This document shows positions 13,491-27,660 of a stretch of 64,000 nt of DNA, piece after piece. Under the pieces are notes generated by a model that was not told the DNA's origin, searched no databases, and saw nothing but the letters and a program-made list of their open reading frames with translations. The stretch's first letter is position 1, and each line of letters opens with the position of its first letter. The stretch is from NCBI RefSeq assembly GCF_933775445.1, contig NW_026089493.1, positions 372,001 to 436,000 of the forward strand, written 5' to 3'. Position numbers and translations under genes: made by a program. This DNA is from Argentina anserina. Taxonomy: Eukaryota > Streptophyta > Magnoliopsida > Rosales > Rosaceae.

Positions 13491-14638
13491 ACATCGTTTG
13501 CGTATGTTTACTATTCCAATTGTGTATCTTTACATCGTTTGCGTATCTTTACTATTCCAATTGTGTATCTTTACATCGTTTGCGTATCTTTACTATTCTA
13601 ATTGTGTATCTTTTCATTTCTCGTTTGAGTATCTTTCTGTAAGGCTGCTGATGCGAGTTTCTATTGTATTTAAGAGTTTTGCAAGTGTGGGAGTGTGTTT
13701 CTTTCAAATTGAGTATCTTTACATCGTTTGCGTATCTTTACTATTCCAATTGAGTATCTTTACATCGTTTGCGTATCTTTACTATTCCAATTGTGTATCT
13801 TTACATCGTTTGCGTATCTTTACTATTCCAATTGTGTATCTTTTCATTTCTCGTTTGAGTATCTTTCTGTAAGGCTTCTGATGCGAGTTTCTATTGTATT
13901 TGAGAGTTTTGCAAGTGTGGGAGTGTGTTTCTTTCAAACTGAGTATCTTTACATCGTTTGCGTATCTTTACTATTCCAATTTAGTATCTTTACATCGTTT
14001 GCGTATCTTTACTATTCCAATTGTGTATCTTTACATCGTTTGCGTATCTTTACTATTCCAATTGTGTATCTTTTCATTTCTCGTTTGAGTATCTTTCTGT
14101 AAGGCTTCTGATGCGAGTTTCTATTGTATTTGAGAGTTTAGCAAGTGTGGGAGTGTGTTTCTTTCAAACTAAGTATCTTTACATCGTTTGCGTATCTTTA
14201 CTATTCCAATTGTGTATCTTTACATCGTTTGCGTATCTTTACTATTCCAATTGTGTATCTTTACATCGTTTGCGTATCTTTACTATTCAAATTGTGTATC
14301 TTTTCATTTCTCTTTTGAGTATCTTTCTGTAAGGCTTTCTGATGCGAGTTTCTATTGAATTTGAGAGTTTAGCAAGTGTGGGAGTGTGTTTCTTTCAAAC
14401 TGAGTATATTTACATCGTTTGCGTATCCTTACTATTCCAGTTGTGTATCTTTTCATTTCTCGTTTGAGTATCTTTCTGTATGGCTTCTGATGCGAGTTTC
14501 TATTGTATTTGAGAGTTTTGCAAGAGTGGGAGTGTGTTTCTTTCAAACTGAGTATCTTTACATCGTTTGCGTATCTTTACTATTCCAATTGTGTATCTTT
14601 TCATTTCTCGTTTGAGTATCTTTCTGTAAGGCTTTCTG

Positions 14639-15260
14639 ATGCGAGTTTCTATTGAATTTGAGAGTTTTGCAAGTGTGAGAGTGTGTTTCTTTCAAACTGA
14701 GTATCTTTACATCGTTTGCGTATCTTTACTTTTCCAATTGTGTATCTTTACATCGTTTGCGTATCTTTACTATTCCAATTGTGTATCTTTTCATTTCTCG
14801 TTTGAGTATCTTTCTGTAAGGCTTTCTGATGCGAGTTTCTATTGTATTTAAGAGTTTTGCAAGTGTGGGAGTGTGTTTCTTTCAAACTGAGTATCTTTAC
14901 ATCGTTTGAGTATGTTTACTATTCCAATTGTGTATCTTTACATCGTTTCCGTATCTTTACTATTCCAATTGTGTATCTTTACATCGTTTGCGTATCTTTA
15001 CTATTCCAATTGTGTATCTTTACATCGTTTGCGTATCTTTACTATTCCAATTGTGTATTTTTTCATTTCTCGTTTGAGTATGGTTCTGTAAGGCTTTGTG
15101 ATGCGAGTTTCTATTGAATTTGAGAGTTTTGCAAGTGTGGGACTGTGTTTCTTTCAAACTGAGTATCTTTACATCGTTTGCGTATCTTCACTATTCCAAT
15201 TGTGTATCTTTTCATTTCTCGTATCTTTACTATTCCAATTGTGTATCTTTTAATTTCTCG
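14639..15260 (+). repeat. Marker block with truncated junction, copy 1
   Basis: The block ends in a joint where the core tail TTCATTTCTCG runs straight into TATCTTTACTATTCC (near 15220), without the usual TTTGCG. Linked markers are GTATTTTTTCATTTC, an altered octamer (GTATGGTTCTG), GGCTTTGTGATG, CTTCACTATTCC, GTTTTAGTCTC and TAAGACTTTCTG. The same package occurs at 22804-23425 and 31960-32391, so the joint arose once and was then copied. Confidence 0.82.
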
Positions 15261-17740
15261 TTTTAGTCTCTTTCTGTAAGACTTTCTGATGCGAGTTTCT
15301 ATTGAATTTGAGAGTTTTGCAAGTGTGGGAGTGTGTTTCTTTCAAACTGAGTATCTTTACATCGTTTGCGTATCTTTACTATTCCAATTGTGTATCTTTA
15401 CATCGTTTGCGTATCTTTACTATTCCAGTTGTGTATCTTTTCATTTCTCGTTTGAGTATCTTTCTGAATGGCTTCTGATGCGAGTTTCTATTGTATTTGA
15501 GAGTTTTGCAAGTGTGGGAGTGTGTTTCTTTCAAACTGAGTATCTTTACATCGTTTGCGTATCTTTACTATTCCAATTGAGTATCTTTACATCGTTTGCG
15601 TATCTTTACTATTCCAATTGTGTATCTTTACATCGTTTGCGTATCTTTACTATTCCAATTGTGTATCTTTTCATTTCTCGTTTGAGTATCTTTCTGTAAG
15701 GCTTCTGATGCGAGTTTCTATTGTATTTGAGAGTTTTGCAAGTGTGGGAGTGTGTTTCTTTCAAACTGAGTATCTTTACATCGTTTGCGTATCTTTACTA
15801 TTCCAATTGTGTATCTTTACATCGTTTGCGTATCTTTACTATTCCAATTGTGTATCTTTTCATTTCTCGTTTGAGTATCTTTCTGTAAGGCTTTCTGATG
15901 CGAGTTTCTATTGAATTTGAGAGTTTTGCAAGTGTGGGAGTGTGTTTCTTTCAAACTGAGTATCTTTACATAGTTTGCGTATCTTTACTATTCCAATTGT
16001 GTATCTTTTCATTTCTCGTTTGAGTATCTTTCTGTAAGGCTTTCTGATGCGAGTTTCTATTGAATTTGAGAGTTTTGCAAGTGTGGGAGTGTGTTTCTTT
16101 CAAACTGAGTATCTTTACATAGTTTGCGTATCTTTACTATTCCAATTGTGTATCTTTAAATCGTTTGCGTATCTTTACTATTCCAATTGTGTATCTTTTC
16201 ATTTCTCGTTTGAGTATATTTCTGTAAGGCTTTCTGATGCGAGTTTCTATTGAATTTGAGAGTTTTGCAAGTGTGGGAGTGTGTTTCTTTCAAACTGAGT
16301 ATCTTTACATCGTTTGCGTATCTTTACTATTCCAATTGTGTATCTTTACATCGTTTGCGTATCTTTACTATTCCAATTGTGTATCTTTTCATTTCTCGTT
16401 TGAGTATCTTTCTGTAAGGCTTCTGATGGGAGTTTCTATTGTATTTGAGAGTTTTGCAAGTGTGGGAGTGTGTTTCTTTCAAACTGAGTATCTGTACATC
16501 GTTTGCGTATCTTTACTATTCCAATTGTGTATCTTTACATCGTTTGCGTATCTTTACTATTCCAATTGTGTATCTTTTCATTTCTCGTTTGAGTATCTTT
16601 CTGTAAGGCTGCTGATGCGAGTTTCTATTGTATTTAAGAGTTTTGCAAGTGTGGGAGTGTGTTTCTTTCAAACTGAGTATCTTTACATCGTTTGCGTATC
16701 TTTACTATTCCAATTGTGTATCTTTACATCGTTTCCGTATCTTTACTATTCCAATTGTGTATCTTTACATCGTTTGCGTATCTTTACTATTCCAATTGTG
16801 TATCTTTTCATTTCTCGTTTGAGTATATTTCTGTAAGGCTTTCTGATGCGAGTTTCTATTGAATTTGAGAGTTTTGCAAGTGTGGGAGTGTGTTTCTTTC
16901 AAACTGAGTATCTTTACATCGTTTGCGTATCTTTACTATTCCAATTGTGTATCTTTACATCGTTTGCGTATCTTTACTATTCCAATTGTGTATCTTTTCA
17001 TTTCTCGTTTGAGTATCTTTCTGTAAGGCTTCTGATGGGAGTTTCTATTGTATTTGAGAGTTTTGCAAGTGTGGGAGTGTGTTTCTTTCAAACTGAGTAT
17101 CTGTACATCGTTTGCGTATCTTTACAATTCCAATTGTGTATCTTTACATCGTTTGCGTATCTTTACTATTCCAATTGAGTATCTTTTCATTTCTCGTTTG
17201 AGTATCTTTCTGTAAGGCTTCTGATGCGAGTTTCTATTGTATTTGAGAGTTTTGCAAGTGTGGGAGTGTGTTTCTTTCAAACTGAGTATCTTTACATCGT
17301 TTGCGTATCCTTACTATTCCAATTGTGTATCTTTTCATTTCTCGTTTGAGTATCTTTCTGTAAGGCATCTGATGCGAGTTTCTATTGTATTTGAGAGTTT
17401 TGCAAGTGTGGGAGTGTGTTTCTTTCAAACTGAGTATCTTTACATCGTTTGCGTATCTTTACTATTCCAATTGTGTATCTTTACATCGTTTCCGTATCTT
17501 TACTATTCCAATTGTGTATCTTTACATCGTTTGCGTATCTTTACTATTCCAATTGAATATCTTTTCATTTCTCGTTTGAGTCTCTTTCTGTAAGGCTTTC
17601 TGATGCGAGTTTCTATTGTATTTGAGAGTTTTGCAAGTGTGGGAGTGTGTTTCTTTCAAACTGAGTATCTTTACATCGTTTGCGTATCTTTACTATTCCA
17701 ATTGTGTATCTTTTCATTTCTCGTTTGAGTATATTTTTGT

Positions 17741-19381
17741 AAGGCTTTCTGATGCGAGTTTCTATTGAATTTGAGAGTTTTGCAAGTGTGGGAGTGTGTT
17801 TCTTTCAAACTGAGTATCTTTACATCGTTTGCGTATCTTTACTATTCCAATTGTGTATCTTTACATCGTTTGCGTATCTTTACTATTCCAATTGTGTATC
17901 TTTTCATTTCTCGTTTGAGTATCTTTCTGTAAGGCTTCTGATGGGAGTTTCTATTGTATTTGAGAGTTTTGCAAGTGTGGGAGTGTGTTTCTTTCAAACT
18001 GAGTATCTGTACATCGTTTGCGTATCTTTACAATTCCAATTGTGTATCTTTACATCGTTTGCGTATCTTTACTATTCCAATTGTGTATCTTTTCATTTCT
18101 CGTTTGAGTATCTTTCTGTAAGGCTTCTGATGCGAGTTTCTATTTTATTTGAGAGTTTTGCAAGTGTGGGAGTGTGTTTCCTTCAAACTGAGTATCTTTA
18201 CATCGTTTGCGTATCTTTACTATTCCAATTGTGTATCTTTTCATTTCTCGTTTGCGTATCTTTACTATTCCAATTGTGTATCTTTACATCGTTTCCGTAT
18301 CTTTACTATTCCAATTGTGTATCTTTACATCGTTTGCGTATCTTTACTATTCCAATTGAGTATCTTTTCATTTCTCGTTTGAGTCTCTTTCTGTAAGGCT
18401 TTCTGATGCGAGTTTCTATTGTATTTGAGAGTTTTGCAAGTGTGGGAGTGTGTTTCTTTCAAACTGAGTATCTTTACATCGTTTGCGTATCTTTACTATT
18501 CCAATTGTGTATCTTTTCATTTCTCGTTTCAGTATCTTTCTGTAAGGCTTTCTGATGCGAGTTTCTATTGAATTTGAGAGTTTTGCAAGTGTGGGAGTGT
18601 GTTTCTTTCAAACTGAGTATCTTTACATCGTTTGCGTATCTTTACAATTCCAATTGTGTATCTTTACATCGTTTGCGTATCTTTACTATTCCAATTGTTT
18701 ATCTTTTCATTTCTCGTTTGAGTATCTTTCTGTAAGGCTTCTGATGCGAGTTTCTATTGTATTTGAGAGTTTTGCAAGTGTGGGAGTGTGTTTCCTTCAA
18801 ACTGAGTATCTTTACATCGTTTGCGTATCTTTACTATTCCAATAGTGTATCTTTACATCGTTTGCGTATCTTTACTATTCCAATTGTGTATCTTTTTATT
18901 TTTCGTTTGAGTATCTTTCTGTAAAGCTTCTGATGCGAGTTTCTATTGTATTTGAGAGTTTTGCAAGTGTGGGAGTGTCTTTCTTTCAAACTGAGTATCT
19001 TTACATCGTTTGCGTATCTTTACTATTCCAATTGTGTATCTTTACATCGTTTCCGTATCTTTACTATTCCAATTGTGTATCTTTTCATTTCTCGTTTGAG
19101 TATCTTTCTGTAAGGCTTTCTGATGCGAGTTTCTATTGAATTTGAGAGTTTTGCAAGTGTGGGAGTGTGTTTCTTTCAAACTGAGTATCTTTACATCGTT
19201 TGCGTATCTTTACTACTCCAATTGTGTATCTTTACATCGTTTGCGTATCTTTACTATTCCAATTGTGTATCTTTTCATTTCTCGTTTGAGTATCTTTCTG
19301 TAAGGCTGCTGATGCGAGTTTCTATTGTATTTAAGAGTTTTGCAAGTGTGGGAATGTGTTTCTTTCAAACTGAGTATCTTT
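17741..19381 (+). repeat. Segment repeated 5891 bp upstream (second copy)
   Basis: Second copy of about 11850-13490. Private differences include TGTAAAGCTTCTG near 18923, GAGTGTCTTTCTTTC near 18975 and a CAATTGTG where the first copy has CAATTTTG. Parts of the same marker string (CAATTGTTTATC, then CCAATAGTG) recur near 25290-25545 and 29880-30130, so this segment has been copied at least four times. Confidence 0.82.
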
Positions 19382-19999
19382 ACATCGTTTGCGTATGTTT
19401 ACTATTCCAATTGTGTATCTTTACTTCGTTTGCGTATCTTTACTATTCCAATTGTGTATCTTTTCATTTCTCGTTTGAGTATCTTTCTGTAAGGCTTCTG
19501 ATGCGAGTTTCTATTGTATTTGAGAGTTTTGCAAGTTTGGGAGTGTGTTTCTTTCAAACTGAGTATCTTTACATCGTTTGCGTATCTTTACTATTCCAAT
19601 TGTGTATCTTTTCACTTCTCTTTTGAGTATCTTTCTGTAAGGCTTTCTGATGCGAGTTTCTATTGAATTTGAGAGTTTTGCAAGTGTGGGAGTGTGTTTC
19701 TTTCAAACTGAGTATCTTTACATCGTTTGCGTATGTTTACTATTCCAATTGTGTATCTTTACATCGTTTGCGTATCTTTACTATTCCAATTGTATATCTT
19801 TTCATTTCTCGTTTGAGTATCTTTCTGTAAGGCTTTCTGATGCGAGTTTCTATTGTATTTAAGAGTTTTGCAAGTGTGGGAGTGTGTTTCTTCTAAACTG
19901 AGTATCTTTACATCGTTTGCGTATGTTTACTATTCCAATTGTGTATCTTTACTTCGTTTGCGTATCTTTACTATTCCAATTTGTATCTTTTCATTTCTC

Positions 20000-21085
20000 G
20001 TTTGAGTATCTTTCTGTACGGCTTCTGATGCGAGTTTCTATTGTATTTGAGAGTTGTGCAAGTTTGGGAGTGTGTTTCTTTCAAACTGAGTATCTTTACA
20101 TCGTTTGCGTATCTTTACTATTCCAATTGTGTATCTTTACATCATTTCCGTATCTTTACTATTCCAATTGTGTATCTTTACTTCGTTTGCGTATCTTTAC
20201 TATTCCAATTGTGTATCTTTTCATTTCTCGTTTGAGTATCTTTCTGTAAGGCTTTCTGATGCGAGTTTCTATTGAATTTGAGAGTTTTGCAAGTGTGGGA
20301 GTGTGTTTCTTTCAAACTGAGTATCTTTACATCGTTTGCGTATGTTTACTATTCCAATTGTGTATCTTTACATCGTTTGCGTATCTTTACTATTCCAATT
20401 GTATATCTTTTCATTTCTCGTTTGAGGATCTTTCTGTAAGGCTTCTGATGCAAGTTTCTATTGTATTTAAGAGTTTTGCAAGTGTGGGAGTGTGTTTCTT
20501 TCAAACTGAGTATCTTTACATCGTTTGCGTATCTTTACTATTCCAATTGTGTATCTTTACATCGTTTGCCTAACTTTACTATTCCAATTGTGTATCTTTT
20601 CATTTCTCGTTTGAGTACTTTCTGTAAGGCTTTCTAATGCGAGTTTCTATTGAATTTGAGAGTTTTGCAAGTGTGGGAGTGTGTTTCTTTCAAACTGAGT
20701 ATCTTTACATCGTTTGCGTATCTTTACTATTCCAATTGTGTATCTTTACATCGTTTGCCTAACTTTACTATTCCAATTGTGTATCTTTTCATTTCTCGTT
20801 TGAGTACTTTCTGTAAGGCTTTCTGATGCGAGTTTCTATTGAATTTGAGAGTTTTGCAAGTGTGGGAGTGTGTTTCTTTCAAACTGAGTATCTTTACATC
20901 GTTTGCGTATCTTTACTATTCCAATTGTGTATCTTTTCATTTCTCGTTTGAGTATCTTTCTGTAAGGCTTCTGATGCGAGTTTCTATTGTATTTGAGAGT
21001 TTTGCAAGTGTGGGAGTGTGTTTCTTTCAAACTGAGTATCTTTACATCGTTTGCGTATCTTTACTATTCCAATTGTGTATCTTTA
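20000..21085 (+). repeat. 1.1-kb segment repeated 5594 bp downstream
   Basis: Matches about 25594-26680. Shared markers are TGTACGGCTTCTG, GAGTTGTGCAAGTTTGG, CATCATTTCCG, CTTCGTTTGCG, GAGGATCTTTCTG, GATGCAAG and two GTTTGCCTAAC monomers with the GAGTACTTTCTG deletion. Just downstream, the match changes partner: about 21000-22120 instead matches 27500-28620 at 6500 bp. Confidence 0.8.
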
Positions 21086-22399
21086 CATCGTTTGCGTATC
21101 TTTAATATTCCAATTGTGTATCTTTTCATTTCTCGTTTGAGTATCTTTCTGTAAGGCTTCTGATGGGAGTTTTTATTGTATTTGAGAGTTTTGCAAGTGT
21201 GGGAGTGTGTTTCTTTCAAACTGAGTATTTGTACATCGTTTGCGTATCTTTAAAATTCCAATTGTGTATCTTTACATCGTTTGCGTATCTTTACTATTCC
21301 AATTGTGTATCTTTTCATTTCTCGTTTGAGTATCTTTCTGTAAGGCTTCTGATGCGAGTTTCTATTTTATTTGAGAGTTTTGCAAGTGTGGGAGTGTGTT
21401 TCCTTCAAACTGAGTATCTTTACATCGTTTGCGTATGTTTACTATTCCAATTGTGTATCTTTTCATTTCTCGTTTGCGTATCTTTACTATTCCAATTGTG
21501 TATCTTTTTATTTCTCGTTTGAGTACTTTCTGTAAGGCCTTCTGATGCGAGTTTCTATTGTATTTGAGAGTTTTGCAAGTGTGGGAGTGTGTTTCTTTCA
21601 AACTGAGTATCTTTACATCGTTTGCGTATCTTTACTATTCCAATTGAGTATCTTTACATCGTTTGCGTATCTTTACTATTCCAATTGTGTATCTTTACAT
21701 CGTTTGCGTATCTTTACTATTCCAATTGTGTATCTTTTCATTTCTCGTTTGAGTATCTTTCTGTAAGGCTTCTGATGCGAGTTTCTATTGTATTTGAGAG
21801 TTTTGCAAGTGTGGGAGTGTGTTTCTTTCAAACTGAGTATCTTTACATCGTTTGCGTATCTTTACTATTCCAATTGTGTATCTTTACATCGTTTGCGTAT
21901 CTTTACTATTCCAATTGTGTATCTTTACATCGTTTGCGTATCTTTACTATTCCAATTGTGTATCTTTTCATTTCTCGTTTGAGTATCTTTCTGTAAGGCT
22001 TTCTGATGCGAGTTTCTATTGAATTTCAGAGTTTTGCAAGTGTGGGAGTGTGTTTCTTTCAAACTGAGTATCTTTACATCGTTTGCGTATCTTTACTATT
22101 CCAATTGTGTATCTTTACATCGTTTGCGTATCTTTACTATTCCAATTGTGTATCTTTTCATTTCTCGTTTGAGTATCTTTCTGTAAGGCTGCTGATGCGA
22201 GTTTCTATTGTATTTAAGAGTTTTGCAAGTGTGGGAGTGTGTTTCTTTCAAACTGAGTATCTTTACATCGTTTGCGTATCTTTACTATTCCAATTGTGTA
22301 TCTTTTCATTTCTCGTTTGAGTATCTTTCTGTAAGGCTTCTGATGCGAGTTTCTATTGTATTTGAGAGTTTTGCAAGTGTGGGAGTGTGTTTCTTTCAA

Positions 22400-25110
22400 A
22401 CTGAGTATCTTTACATCGTTTGCGTATCTTTACTATTCCAATTGAGTATCTTTACATCGTTTGCGTATCTTTACTATTCCAATTGTGTATCTTTACATCG
22501 TTTGCGTATCTTTACTATTCCAATTGTGTATCTTTTCATTTCTCGTTTGAGTATCTTTCTGTAAGGCTTCTGATGCGAGTTTCTATTGTATTTGAGAGTT
22601 TTGCAAGTGTGGGAGTGTGTTTCTTTCAAACTGAGTATCTTTACATCGTTTGCGTATCTTTACTATTCCAATTGTGTATCTTTACATCGTTTGCGTATCT
22701 TTACTATTCCAATTGTGTATCTTTACATCGTTTGCGTATCTTTACTATTCCAATTGTGTATCTTTTCATTTCTCGTTTGAGTATCTTTCTGTAAGGCTTT
22801 CTGATGCGAGTTTCTATTGAATTTGAGAGTTTTGCAAGTGTGAGAGTGTGTTTCTTTCAAACTGAGTATCTTTACATCGTTTGCGTATCTTTACTTTTCC
22901 AATTGTGTATCTTTACATCGTTTGCGTATCTTTACTATTCCAATTGTGTATCTTTTCATTTCTCGTTTGAGTATCTTTCTGTAAGGCTTTCTGATGCGAG
23001 TTTCTATTGTATTTAAGAGTTTTGCAAGTGTGGGAGTGTGTTTCTTTCAAACTGAGTATCTTTACATCGTTTGCGTATGTTTACTATTCCAATTGTGTAT
23101 CTTTACATTGTTTCCGTATCTTTACTATTCCAATTGTGTATCTTTACATCGTTTGCGTATCTTTACTATTCCAATTGTGTATCTTTACATCGTTTGCGTA
23201 TCTTTACTATTCCAATTGTGTATTTTTTCATTTCTCGTTTGAGTATTGTTCTGTAAGGCTTTGTGATGCGAGTTTCTATTGAATTTGAGAGTTTTGCAAG
23301 TGTGGGAGTGTGTTTCTTTCAAACTGAGTATCTTTACATCGTTTGCGTATCTTCACTATTCCAATTGTGTATCTTTTCATTTCTCGTATCTTTACTATTC
23401 CAATTTTGTATCTTTTCATTTCTCGTTTTAGTCTCTTTCTGTAAGACTTTCTGATGCGAGTTTCTATTGTATTTGAGAGTTTTGCAAAGTGTGGGAGTGT
23501 GTTTCTTTCAAACTGAGTATCTTTACATCGTTTGCGTATCTTTACTATTCCAATTGTGTATCTTTACATCGTTTCCGTATCTTTACTATTCCAATTGTGT
23601 ATCTTTTCATTTCTCGTTTGAGTATCTTTCTGTAAGGCTTTCTGATGCGAGTTTCTATTGAATTTGAGAGTTTTGCAAGTGTGGGAGTGTGTTTCTTTCA
23701 AACTGAGTATCTTTACATCGTTTGCGTATCTTTACTATTCCAATTGTGTATCTTTACATCGTTTGCGTATCTTTACTATTCCAATTGTGTATCTTTTCAT
23801 TTCTCGTTTGAGTATCTTTCTGTAAGGCTGCTGATGCGAGTTTCTATTGTATTTAAGAGTTTTGCAAGTGTGGGAGTGTGTTTCTTTCAAATTGAGTATC
23901 TTTACATCGTTTGCGTATCTTTACTATTCCAATTGAGTATCTTTACATCGTTTGCGTATCTTTACTATTCCAATTGTGTATCTTTACATCGTTTGCGTAT
24001 CTTTACTATTCCAATTGTGTATCTTTTCATTTCTCGTTTGAGTATCTTTCTGTAAGGCTTCTGATGCGAGTTTCTATTGTATTTGAGAGTTTTGCAAGTG
24101 TGGGACTGTGTTTCTTTCAAACTGAGTATCTTTACATCGTTTGCGTATCTTTACTATTCCAATTGTGTATCTTTACATCGTTTGCGTATCTTTACTATTC
24201 CAATTGTGTATCTTTTCATTTCTCGTTTGAGTATCTTTCTGTAAGGCTTCTGATGCGAGTTTCTATTGTATTTGAGAGTTTTGCAAGTGTGGGAGTGTGT
24301 TTCTTTCAAACTGAGTATCTTTACATCGTTTGCGTATCTTTACTATTCCAATTGTGTATCTTTACATCGTTTGCGTATCTTTACTATTCCAATTATGTAT
24401 CTTTTCATTTCTCGTTTGAGTATCTTTCTGTAAGGCTTCTGATGCGAGTTTCTATTGTATTTGAGAGTTTTGCAAGTGTGGGAGTGTGTTTCTTTCAAAC
24501 TGAGTATCTTTCTGTAAGGCTTCTGATGCGAGTTTCTATTGTATTTGAGAGTTTTGCAAGTGTGGGAGTGTGTTTCTTTCAAACTGAGTATCTTTACATC
24601 GTTTGCGTATCTTTACTATTCCAATTGTGTATCTTTACATCGTTTTCGTATCTTTACTATTCCAATTGTGTATCTTTTCATTTCTCGTTTGAGTATCTTT
24701 CTGTAAGGCTTTCTGATGCGAGTTTCTATTGAATTTGAGAGTTTTGCAAGTGTGGGAGTGTGTTTCTTTCAAACTGAGTATCTTTACATTGTTTGCGTAT
24801 CTTTACTATTGCAATTGTGTATCTTTACATCGTTTGCGTATCCTTACTATTCCAGTTGTGTATCTTTTCATTTCTCGTTTAAGTATCTTTCTGTATGGCT
24901 TCTGATGCGAGTTTCTATTTTATTTGAGAGTTTTCCAAGTGTGGGAGTGTGTTTCTTTCAAACTGAGTATCTTTACATCGTTTGCGTATCTTTACTTTTC
25001 CAATTGTGTATCTTTACATCGTTTCCGTATCTTTACTTTTCCAATTGTGTATCTTTTCATTTCTCGTTTGAGTATCTTTCTGTAAGGCTTTCTGATGCGA
25101 GTTTCTATTG
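22400..25110 (+). repeat. 2.7-kb segment repeated about 9 kb downstream (first copy)
   Basis: Bases 22990-25110 match 31956-34076 at an offset of 8966; bases about 22400-22800 match 31556-31956 at 9156. The 190-bp change in offset is exactly one two-unit monomer (about 22800-22990) present here and absent there. The segment holds the truncated junction near 23385, a GCAAAGTGTGG one-base insertion near 23487, the 84-bp mini-monomer at 24441, and the CTATTGCAATTG variant. It is nearly identical to the second copy. Confidence 0.85.
24441..24524 (+). repeat. 84-bp mini-monomer lacking all 41-bp units
   Basis: After TTTCTTTCAAACTGA the sequence goes straight to GTATCTTTCTGTAAGG, so GATGCGAG sites are only 84 bp apart. 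A deletion of 64 bp between the first and last GTATCTTT octamers of a 148-bp monomer explains it exactly. The same form is at 33407-33490, inside the segment copied at offset 8966. Confidence 0.88.
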
Positions 25111-26225
25111 AATTTGAGAGTTTTGCAAGTGTGGGAGTGTGTTTCTTTCAAACTGAGTATCTTTACATCGTTTGCGTATCTTTACTATTCCAATTGTGTA
25201 TCTTTTCATTTCTCGTTTCAGTATCTTTCTGTAAGGCTTTCTGATGCGAGTTTCTATTGAATTTGAGAGTTTTGCAAGTGTGGGAGTGTGTTTCTTTCAA
25301 ACTGAGTATCTTTACATCGTTTGCGTATCTTTACAATTCCAATTGTGTATCTTTACATCGTTTGCGTATCTTTACTATTCCAATTGTTTATCTTTTCATT
25401 TCTCGTTTGAGTATCTTTCTGTAAGGCTTCTGATGCGAGTTTCTATTGTATTTGAGAGTTTTGCAAGTGTGGGAGTGTGTTTCCTTCAAACTGAGTATCT
25501 TTACATCGTTTGCGTATCTTTACTATTCCAATAGTGTATCTTTACATCGTTTGCGTATCTTTACTATTCCAATTGTGCATCTTTTCATTTCTCGTTTGAG
25601 TATCTTTCTGTACGGCTTCTGATGCGAGTTTCTATTGTATTTGAGAGTTGTGCAAGTTTGGGAGTGTGTTTCTTTCAAACTGAGTATCTTTACATCGTTT
25701 GCGTATCTTTACTATTCCAATTGTGTATCTTTACATCATTTCCGTATCTTTACTATTCCAATTGTGTATCTTTACTTCGTTTGCGTATCTTTACTATTCC
25801 AATTGTGTATCTTTTCATTTCTCGTTTGAGTATCTTTCTGTAAGGCTTTCTGATGCGAGTTTCTATTGAATTTGAGAGTTTTGCAAGTGTGGGAGTGTGT
25901 TTCTTTCAAACTGAGTATCTTTACATCGTTTGCGTATGTTTACTATTCCAATTGTGTATCTTTACATCGTTTGCGTATCTTTACTATTCCAATTGTATAT
26001 CTTTTCATTTCTCGTTTGAGGATCTTTCTGTAAGGCTTCTGATGCAAGTTTCTATTGTATTTAAGAGTTTTGCAAGTGTGGGAGTGTGTTTCTTTCAAAC
26101 TGAGTATCTTTACATCGTTTGCGTATCTTTACTATTCCAATTGTGTATCTTTACATCGTTTGCCTAACTTTACTATTCCAATTGTGTATCTTTTCATTTC
26201 TCGTTTGAGTACTTTCTGTAAGGCT

Positions 26226-27660
26226 TTCTAATGCGAGTTTCTATTGAATTTGAGAGTTTTGCAAGTGTGGGAGTGTGTTTCTTTCAAACTGAGTATCTTT
26301 ACATCGTTTGCGTATCTTTACTATTCCAATTGTGTATCTTTACATCGTTTGCCTAACTTTACTATTCCAATTGTGTATCTTTTCATTTCTCGTTTGAGTA
26401 CTTTCTGTAAGGCTTTCTGATGCGAGTTTCTATTGAATTTGAGAGTTTTGCAAGTGTGGGAGTGTGTTTCTTTCAAACTGAGTATCTTTACATCGTTTGC
26501 GTATCTTTACTATTCCAATTGTGTATCTTTTCATTTCTCGTTTGAGTATCTTTCTGTAAGGCTTCTGATGCGAGTTTCTATTGTATTTGAGAGTTTTGCA
26601 AGTGTGGGAGTGTGTTTCTTTCAAACTGAGTATCTTTACATCGTTTGCGTATCTTTACTATTCCAATTGTGTATCTTTACATCGTTTCCATATCTTTACT
26701 ATTCCAATTGTGTATCTTTTCATTTCTCGTTTGAGTATCTTTCTGTAAGGCTTTCTGATGCGAGTTTCTATTGAATTTGAGAGTTTTGCAAGTGTGGGAG
26801 TGTGTTTCTTTCAAACTGAGTATCTTTACATCGTTTGCGTATCTTTACTATTCCAATTGTGTATCTTTACATCGTTTGCCTAACTTTACTATTCCAATTG
26901 TGTATCTTTTCATTTCTCGTTTGAGTACTTTCTGTAAGGCTTTCTGATGCGAGTTTCTATTGAATTTGAGAGTTTTGCAAGTGTGGGAGTGTGTTTCTTT
27001 CAAACTGAGTATCTTTACATCGTTTGCGTATCTTTACTATTCCAATTGTGTATCTTTACATCGTTTGCCTAACTTTACTATTCCAATTGTGTATCTTTTC
27101 ATTTCTCGTTTGAGTACTTTCTGTAAGGCTTTCTGATGCGAGTTTCTATTGAATTTGAGAGTTTTGCAAGTGTGGGAGTGTGTTTCTTTCAAACTGAGTA
27201 TCTTTACATCGTTTGCGTATCTTTACTATTCCAATTGTGTATCTTTTCATTTCTCGTTTGAGTATCTTTCTGTAAGGCTTCTGATGCGAGTTTCTATTGT
27301 ATTTGAGAGTTTTGCAAGTGTGGGAGTGTGTTTCTTTCAAACTGAGTATCTTTACATCGTTTGCGTATCTTTACTATTCCAATTGTGTATCTTTACATCG
27401 TTTCCATATCTTTACTATTCCAATTGTGTATCTTTTCATTTCTCGTTTGAGTATCTTTCTGTAAGGCTTTCTGATGCGAGTTTCTATTGAATTTGAGAGT
27501 TTTGCAAGTGTGGGAGTGTGTTTCTTTCAAACTGAGTATCTTTACATCGTTTGCGTATCTTTACTATTCCAATTGTGTATCTTTACATCGTTTGCGTATC
27601 TTTAATATTCCAATTGTGTATCTTTTCATTTCTCGTTTGAGTATCTTTCTGTAAGGCTTC
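26226..27660 (+). repeat. Tandem 716-bp higher-order units
   Basis: Monomers from about 26226 to 26941 repeat at 26942-27657. Each unit has two two-unit monomers with GTTTGCCTAAC and the GAGTACTTTCTG deletion, then a one-unit monomer, then one with TTTCCATATC. A further copy of the last part lies at 28650-29050 (offset 1559). The neighbouring segment 27500-28620 is the downstream partner of 21000-22120. Confidence 0.8.
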
